From JANLQX01 sp031368215 (GTDB taxonomy: Bacteria; Actinomycetota; Acidimicrobiia; Acidimicrobiales; JANYDT01), in the NCBI GenBank assembly GCA_031368215.1, contig JANLRD010000092.1, positions 11,011 to 75,010 of the forward strand: 64,000 nucleotides of DNA, given 5' to 3'. The first letter of the stretch is position 1. Each line of letters opens with the position of its first letter. Shown here one piece after another: positions 59,619 through 64,000 of this stretch. The position numbers were made by a program, and so were the translations under genes. The notes beneath the pieces are model-generated. The model worked only from the letters and a program-made list of their open reading frames with translations. It did no database searches and was not told where the DNA came from.

Positions 59619-60146
59619 TCAGAGCTCATGTGGGTGGTCTCCTGAAATCGTTGCTGCATCGTCCTGGGCGCGCATACGGGCGGCTTCTTCGGGCGAGGTG
59701 CTCCACGTGCCCCAGTCGGAGGCGTCGCCGTCGACGCCTTCCTCCTCCGCCACGTCGTCTTCGTCGTCGGTCTCGTCGAGGAGTTCGTCGGCCGGCTTGT
59801 TCTCGGGCTCCCAGCCGCCGAGGAAGCCCAGCCGACCGAGGTGTTCGACGGTGTACGCCGCTTCGATCCGAGCCGCTTCGGCCAGTGCTTCGGCGGCGAG
59901 ATCGTCACCGCACGGTCGGCTGACCCGATTCCACTGGGCGATGTCTTCCTGGGCGGTATAGATCCGGGCCTTGCGTTTGGCCCGATCGATGGCGCGCTGG
60001 AACTTGCCGGGCAGGATCACCTGCTGGCGGTCACGTCCCTTCTGGGCATTGACCTGCGCCGGGATGTCGCGCCACGAGATGACGATGACCTGTGCGGTCT
60101 CGGTACCACGGCCCCGTCGACGCGGCGACGGGTCCGGCTCGGTCAC
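59619..60146 (-). CDS. Virulence_fact-type protein in a corrinoid operon
   Basis: A 175-residue protein. The N-terminal 110 residues (AQVIVISWRDIPAQVNAQKG, QQVILPGKFQRAIDRAKRKA) match a small family catalogued as virulence factor, a misleading name. The C-terminal third is very acidic (LLDETDDEDDVAEEEGVDGD) and probably disordered. I recall the same family beside methyltetrahydrofolate-corrinoid genes in marine alphaproteobacteria, so a role in the corrinoid system is likely but undefined. It is 9 bp downstream of the corrinoid-protein gene. Confidence 0.7.
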   Translation of the reverse strand: MTEPDPSPRRRGRGTETAQVIVISWRDIPAQVNAQKGRDRQQVILPGKFQRAIDRAKRKARIYTAQEDIAQWNRVSRPCGDDLAAEALAEAARIEAAYTVEHLGRLGFLGGWEPENKPADELLDETDDEDDVAEEEGVDGDASDWGTWSTSPEEAARMRAQDDAATISGDHPHEL

Positions 60147-60155
60147 GGCAGAACC

Positions 60156-60851
60156 TCAGGCCGCGGCGCGGCGCTTGGCCACGAGGGCCTTGGCCATCTC
60201 CGCCGCCACGGCAGCATCGCGGCAGTAGGCATCGGCGCCGACAGCAGCACCGAACTCCTCGTTCAACGGAGCGCCGCCGACAAGCACGATGTAGTCGCTA
60301 CGCATGCCCCGCTCGATCATGGTGTCGATGACGACCTTCATGTAGGGCATCGTGGTGGTGAGCAGTGCCGACATGCCCAAGATGTCGGGCCGGTGCTCGG
60401 CGCACGCGTTGAGGTACTTGTCGACATCGGTGTTGATGCCGAGGTCGACGACTTCGAACCCGGCACCTTCGAGCATCATGGCCACGAGGTTCTTGCCGAT
60501 GTCGTGGATGTCGCCCTTCACCGTGCCGATCACGACCTTGCCGATCGGCTCGTCGCCGTTGGCGGCGAGAATCGGCCGGAGGATCTCCATGCCGGCCTTC
60601 ATCGCGTTGGCCGAGAGCAGCACTTCGGGAACGAACAAGATGCCATCTCGGAAGTCGATACCGACGATCCGCATGCCTTCGACCAGGGCCTCGTCGAGGA
60701 GCTTCTGCGCCGACCAGCCCCGCCCGAGCAGCAGATTGGTGCCTTCGGCAATCTCGGCGGCCATGCCGTCGTAGAGGTCGTCGTGCATCTGGGCGACGAG
60801 GTCCTCGTCGTTCAGCGCACTCAGGTCGAGATCGTCGTCGGCGTCACTCAC
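60156..60851 (-). CDS. Corrinoid (methyl-carrier) protein
   Basis: A 231-residue cobalamin-binding protein like MtbC/MttC. The helical cap (LSALNDEDLVAQMHDDLYDG ... LLLGRGWSAQKLLDEALVEG) precedes the Rossmann-like B12 domain. The lower-ligand motif is GDIHDIGKNLV; LGMSALLTTTMPYM and VLVGGAPLN complete the site. The GTG at 60851 has GGAG about 10 bp upstream and is preferred to an ATG farther upstream that would overlap the operators. It is the first gene of the six-gene unit. Confidence 0.9.
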   Translation of the reverse strand: MSDADDDLDLSALNDEDLVAQMHDDLYDGMAAEIAEGTNLLLGRGWSAQKLLDEALVEGMRIVGIDFRDGILFVPEVLLSANAMKAGMEILRPILAANGDEPIGKVVIGTVKGDIHDIGKNLVAMMLEGAGFEVVDLGINTDVDKYLNACAEHRPDILGMSALLTTTMPYMKVVIDTMIERGMRSDYIVLVGGAPLNEEFGAAVGADAYCRDAAVAAEMAKALVAKRRAAA

Positions 60852-60899
60852 GGGGTCGTCTCCGGGGGTTCTACAGGTTGGGGAAGGTGATCCGCATCG

Positions 60900-60931
60900 T
60901 GGAACAGTTCCACTGTACGGAACCATCGTAC
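60900..60931. promoter_or_regulatory. Two adjacent palindromes upstream of the corrinoid operon
   Basis: TGGAAC-A-GTTCCA (60900-60912) is a perfect 6+6 dyad, and GTACG-N7-CGTAC (60915-60931) follows 2 bp later. GGAAC is shared by the first palindrome and the spacer of the second. They lie 50-80 bp before the corrinoid-protein start, where a regulator of the operon would bind; an IclR gene lies about 3 kb upstream. Confidence 0.55.
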
Positions 60932-60983
60932 CAACCAGCGGCCCTCCACGCTAGACGCTGGTCACGGACTCTCCGGGGCAGCC

Positions 60984-62636
60984 TCAGGCCGAAAACGGGT
61001 GCCGATAGAACGGCAGCGGCTCAGGGGCGAGCGGGGTGTTGCCCAGGATGAGGTCGGCCGACTTCTCCGCGAGCATCATCACCGGCGCGTAGATGTTGCC
61101 GTTCGTCACGTACCGCATCGACGAGGCGTCGGCGACCCGGATGCCCTCGAGGCCGTGCACCCGCATCGAGCCCGGGTCGAGCACGCTCATCTCGTCTAGC
61201 CCGAGTCGGGCGGTGCACGACGGGTGCAGGGCGGTCTCGGCGTCGCGGGCGACCCAGGCCAGGATCTCCTCGTCGGTCTCCACGCTCGGGCCCGGCGAGG
61301 TCTCGCCCCCGTTGAACGGCGCCATCGCCGGCTGCGTCAGGATCCGCCGCGCCGTGCGGATCGCCTCGACCCACTCGCGGCGATCCTGGTCGGTGGACAG
61401 ATAGTTGAATCGCAGTTCGGGCTTCACCGAAACGTCGGGAGAGGTGATGCGGACGCTCCCCCGGGCATCGGAGTACATCGGGCCGACGTGCACCTGATAC
61501 CCGTCGCCGCCTGCCGGAGCTGTGCCGTCGTAGCGAACGGCGATGGGCAGGAAATGGAACATCAGGTTCGGATACGCCACCTCGTCATTGGAGCGGGCGA
61601 AGCCGCCGCCCTCGAAGTGGTTCGTGGCCCCCGGCCCTCGACGGAACAACCACTGCAGCCCGATGACGGGCCGACGCCACAACTGCAGGTTCCGCTGCAT
61701 CGACACCGGCTGGGTGCATGAGTACTGCACATAGACCTCGAGGTGGTCCTGCATGTTCTCGCCCACACCGGCCAGATCGTGGAGCACGGGAACGCCTGCG
61801 ACCTCGAGGACCTTCGCCGGACCGACCCCGGAGACCTGCAACAGCTGAGGGGAATTGAACGCACCCCCGCAGAGGATGACCTCCCCTCCGTGTGCGGTCT
61901 TCAAAGCACGACCGTGCCGGTACTCGACACCGACGGCACGTTTGCCGTCGAAGAGGATCCGCTGCGCAGTCGCACGGGTACTCAACGTGAGGTTCTTCCG
62001 GCCGAGCACCGGGTGGAGATACGCGCGTGCAGCGGAGAGACGCCGCCCGCGGCGGATGTTGCGATCGAACCGTGCGAATCCCTCCTGCCGGTAGCCGTTC
62101 ACGTCCGTCGTCGAAGGGAACCCGGCCTGGCGCGTGGCCTCGAAGAACGCATCGAACAACGGGTTCGTGGCCGGACCGCGTTCCAATTCCAAGGGTCCGT
62201 TCGTGCCATGCCAATCGTCGGGTGCCGCCAGGCAGTTCTCCATCTTCTTGAAGTAGGGAAGACAGTGCGCATACGACCACGTCTCCATGCCCGGGTCGGC
62301 CGCCCAGCGTTCGAAGTCGAGCGGATTGCCCCGCTGGAAGATCATGCCGTTGATCGAGCTCGATCCACCGAGCACCTTTCCACGGGCGTGGTACACCTTG
62401 CGGCCGTTCATGAACGGCTCGGGCTCTGACTCGTACTTCCAGTCGTAGAACCGGCTGCCGATCGGGAACGCGAACGCCGCCGGCATGTGGATGAACACGT
62501 CCCACCGGTAGTCGGGACGCCCGGCCTCGAGGACGAGAACCCGGTTGCTTGGGTCAGCACTCAAACGATTCGCGAGCGCGCAACCCGCCGAGCCCCCTCC
62601 GACGATGATGAAGTCATACGTGGACATATCAGTCAT
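60984..62636 (-). CDS. betA: Choline dehydrogenase-like GMC oxidoreductase
   Basis: A 550-residue flavoenzyme, near the length of Escherichia coli BetA, and similar to it throughout. FAD motif FIIVGGGSAGCALANRL; signatures RGKVLGGSSSINGMIFQRGN and GGAFNSPQLLQVSGVGP; DHLEVYVQYSCTQPVS; catalytic His-Asn in ETALHPSCTARLG and YVTNGNIYAP. BetA oxidises choline to betaine aldehyde and on to glycine betaine. No betB is visible. It is transcribed toward the corrinoid operon and probably supplies its substrate; other alcohols cannot be excluded. Confidence 0.8.
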   Translation of the reverse strand: MTDMSTYDFIIVGGGSAGCALANRLSADPSNRVLVLEAGRPDYRWDVFIHMPAAFAFPIGSRFYDWKYESEPEPFMNGRKVYHARGKVLGGSSSINGMIFQRGNPLDFERWAADPGMETWSYAHCLPYFKKMENCLAAPDDWHGTNGPLELERGPATNPLFDAFFEATRQAGFPSTTDVNGYRQEGFARFDRNIRRGRRLSAARAYLHPVLGRKNLTLSTRATAQRILFDGKRAVGVEYRHGRALKTAHGGEVILCGGAFNSPQLLQVSGVGPAKVLEVAGVPVLHDLAGVGENMQDHLEVYVQYSCTQPVSMQRNLQLWRRPVIGLQWLFRRGPGATNHFEGGGFARSNDEVAYPNLMFHFLPIAVRYDGTAPAGGDGYQVHVGPMYSDARGSVRITSPDVSVKPELRFNYLSTDQDRREWVEAIRTARRILTQPAMAPFNGGETSPGPSVETDEEILAWVARDAETALHPSCTARLGLDEMSVLDPGSMRVHGLEGIRVADASSMRYVTNGNIYAPVMMLAEKSADLILGNTPLAPEPLPFYRHPFSA

Positions 62637-62662
62637 TGTGCTGTTCTTCACGACTACTGCTC

Positions 62663-63727
62663 TCACGGTTTGGGATGGGCGAGAAGGAAGTCCATGATGC
62701 TCGACGCGAACTCGGCGGTGAGTGCCGGTTCGTGCGAGCCCCCTTCGATCGTCCACAGTTCGACGGCAACGCCGGGAGGGCATTCGGTGAATGTCGTGAC
62801 GCTGGCGTCGTTCCCGGCGACGCGACCGTCGAGATCGAGCGATTTCACGAAATCATCGGCTTGGGGACCGGCGTAACAGCCGTCGTATCCCGCCCACGCA
62901 GTGACCGAGGTCAACGCGGCGGGGTATGACGTGTTGAGGATTAGACCGCCGGTGAAGCTGATCACCGAATCGCTCGTCCCGTGCACCTGAAGGACACTCA
63001 CCGGTTGCGATGGTTTGCAAGCGGAAACATCGTTGAAGGTGGCACCGGCGACGCTCACGATGGCGGCGATACGATCGGCGTGTTCACACGCCATCCGATA
63101 CGCCATGAACCCGCCGTTCGAGTGTCCGGCGAAGTACACCCGCTTCGGGTCGACGGCAAACTTCTCTTCGACGCGGTCGATCAATTTCGTCAGAAACGCC
63201 GAGTCGTCCGACTCCGTCGCAGTCAGCTGACAACATGCGTCGGTGGCGTTCCAGAACTGGTTCCCCGAGCTGTCTGCGATTCCGTCGGGATACACGGTCA
63301 GGAACCCGCGCTTGCGCGCCTCGGCCTCGAGCTTGAAGTACTCCTTCGCTCCCGTCCCACTGCCGGTATACCCGTGGAGCACCACCACCAACGCGACGGG
63401 CTTCGACCCGTCATACCCCGCCGGCACGTTGATCTCGAACCGGCGGTCCCCGATCGCCTCGCTCTCGACGCGAGCTCCGGTCGGCGCCGCCTCGGTCACT
63501 GCGGCATCGGCGGCGGCGGTCGCAACTGCATCCGTCGCCGCGGCGTTCGTCGTTTCCGCAGTGTCGCCGGCGAGCGCCACCGGGGAGTCCGCCGTCGGGG
63601 AGCCCCCGTCACCCGACGACCCGCACCCGCCCGCGATCAACACCGTCATCGCAATCGCCGCGACCCAAAGCGCCGTCCGAGAACGCCGCCGGAGAACGAC
63701 GGGATCGAGCACGCCGTCGGTGCTCAT
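62663..63727 (-). CDS. PHB-depolymerase-family esterase, lipoprotein
   Basis: A 354-residue protein with signal peptide and lipobox (ALWVAAIAMTVLIAGGC), an Ala/Thr-rich stalk, then an LpqC/PHB-depolymerase-type alpha/beta hydrolase. Oxyanion region VVLHGYTGSG, nucleophile AGHSNGGFMAYRM, acid in HGTSDSVI and histidine in EGGSHEPAL. It is probably an extracellular esterase, with feruloyl- or polyhydroxyalkanoate-like substrates in relatives. Its start overlaps the IclR gene stop (ATGA). Confidence 0.85.
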   Translation of the reverse strand: MSTDGVLDPVVLRRRSRTALWVAAIAMTVLIAGGCGSSGDGGSPTADSPVALAGDTAETTNAAATDAVATAAADAAVTEAAPTGARVESEAIGDRRFEINVPAGYDGSKPVALVVVLHGYTGSGTGAKEYFKLEAEARKRGFLTVYPDGIADSSGNQFWNATDACCQLTATESDDSAFLTKLIDRVEEKFAVDPKRVYFAGHSNGGFMAYRMACEHADRIAAIVSVAGATFNDVSACKPSQPVSVLQVHGTSDSVISFTGGLILNTSYPAALTSVTAWAGYDGCYAGPQADDFVKSLDLDGRVAGNDASVTTFTECPPGVAVELWTIEGGSHEPALTAEFASSIMDFLLAHPKP

Positions 63728-64000
63728 GACAACGCAGCGGAGATACGTTCCGCTGCGCTTCGGACCTTCGCCGTGATCGACGCAGTCTTCGCACCGGGGA
63801 AGCGGAACGACGGACCGTGCACGTGAATCGCGCCGATGACCCGACCACTGGCATCGCGGAGGGGTGCGGCCACGGAACTCAACCCATCGATCAGCTCATC
63901 GATGACCCATGCCGCGCCGTCCGCCCGCACCGCCTCGAGTCGCGCCCGAAGCGCAACAGGATCGGTCATCGTTCGCTCCGTCTGACGAACGAGCGGAACG
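63724..64000 (-). CDS. IclR-family regulator, C-terminal part
   Basis: The frame runs off the right edge; about 92 residues of the effector domain are visible. The pattern MTDPVALRARLEAVRADGAA, then SVAAPLRDASGRVIGAIHVH and GPSFRFPG, is the IclR ligand-binding domain end. The DNA-binding domain lies beyond the window. It is coupled to the esterase gene and may control that gene and the choline/corrinoid genes downstream. Confidence 0.8.
   Translation of the reverse strand, partial: VPLVRQTERTMTDPVALRARLEAVRADGAAWVIDELIDGLSSVAAPLRDASGRVIGAIHVHGPSFRFPGAKTASITAKVRSAAERISAALS

Noticed and set aside
60852..60983. Cobalamin riboswitch upstream of the corrinoid operon
   Set aside because: The gap is only about 130 bp and shows no B12-box-like conserved core; two protein-type palindromes are present instead.

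Overview
This is a GC-rich (roughly two-thirds G+C) chromosomal window from an actinobacterium, most likely a member of the Acidimicrobiia. That placement is an inference. It rests on actinobacterial gene orders (mec-cysO-cysM-...-rph-rdgB; aroB-aroQ-pepQ-...-efp-nusB; pyrR-pyrB-pyrC), F420-dependent luciferase-like enzymes, many GTG/TTG starts, and several genes that look leaderless. No rRNA, tRNA, CRISPR, prophage or intact insertion sequence was recognised.

Layout. 1-3.3 kb: two non-heme iron dioxygenases (the first cut by the window edge), a pterin dehydratase/glyoxalase fusion and a small-molecule kinase. 3.4-8.8 kb: a sensor kinase, response regulator and MacB/FtsX-type ABC exporter in one transcriptional unit. 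8.9-16.5 kb: small regulators, a ferritin-like diiron protein, a HAD phosphatase and a D-threonine-aldolase-like enzyme. 16.5-21.1 kb: rdgB, a lipoprotein, rph and the CysM/CysO/Mec cysteine pathway, divergent from smpB, with a 91-bp cruciform element inside. 21.2-26.5 kb: acyl-CoA dehydrogenase, TetR and F420-type oxidoreductase operon, divergent from a dienelactone-hydrolase-type gene across a 20-bp palindrome. 26.6-35.5 kb: NUDIX, MFS, a GNAT plus amine-oxidase fusion whose oxidase appears circularly permuted, NfeD/SPFH, an acyl-CoA-synthetase-like enzyme and an 8-oxoguanine-deaminase-like enzyme. 35.6-39.3 kb: the pyrR-pyrB-pyrC operon with a clear PyrR-binding RNA hairpin. 39.4-42.9 kb: kinase-like gene, birA and a pirin. 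43.3-49.9 kb: the aroB-aroQ-pepQ-efp-nusB block, interrupted by secreted-protein genes. 50-54 kb: hydrolase, orphan binding protein, SDR and a Panacea-type antitoxin candidate. 54.2-64 kb: a six-gene corrinoid/tetrahydrofolate methyl-transfer operon beside a choline-dehydrogenase-like gene, an esterase lipoprotein and an IclR regulator.

The most coherent pathway is at the right end. A BetA-like enzyme (choline to glycine betaine) sits next to an MttB-family demethylase lacking pyrrolysine, a corrinoid protein, a reductive corrinoid activase, a methyl-corrinoid:THF methyltransferase and a methylene-THF reductase. Together they could strip a methyl group from a quaternary amine, plausibly glycine betaine, and pass it into the folate pool.

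The non-coding DNA is unusual. Four intergenic arrays (42.9, 44.4, 46.2 and 50.0 kb) are each built from a short word repeated at about 19-22 bp and then in inverted orientation. The word differs between arrays, except that the 44.4- and 46.2-kb arrays share one. Two related hairpins sit in convergent intergenic gaps. A motif of the form GTANGCGCGC recurs at least sixteen times, even inside genes, where it often brings in rare codons.
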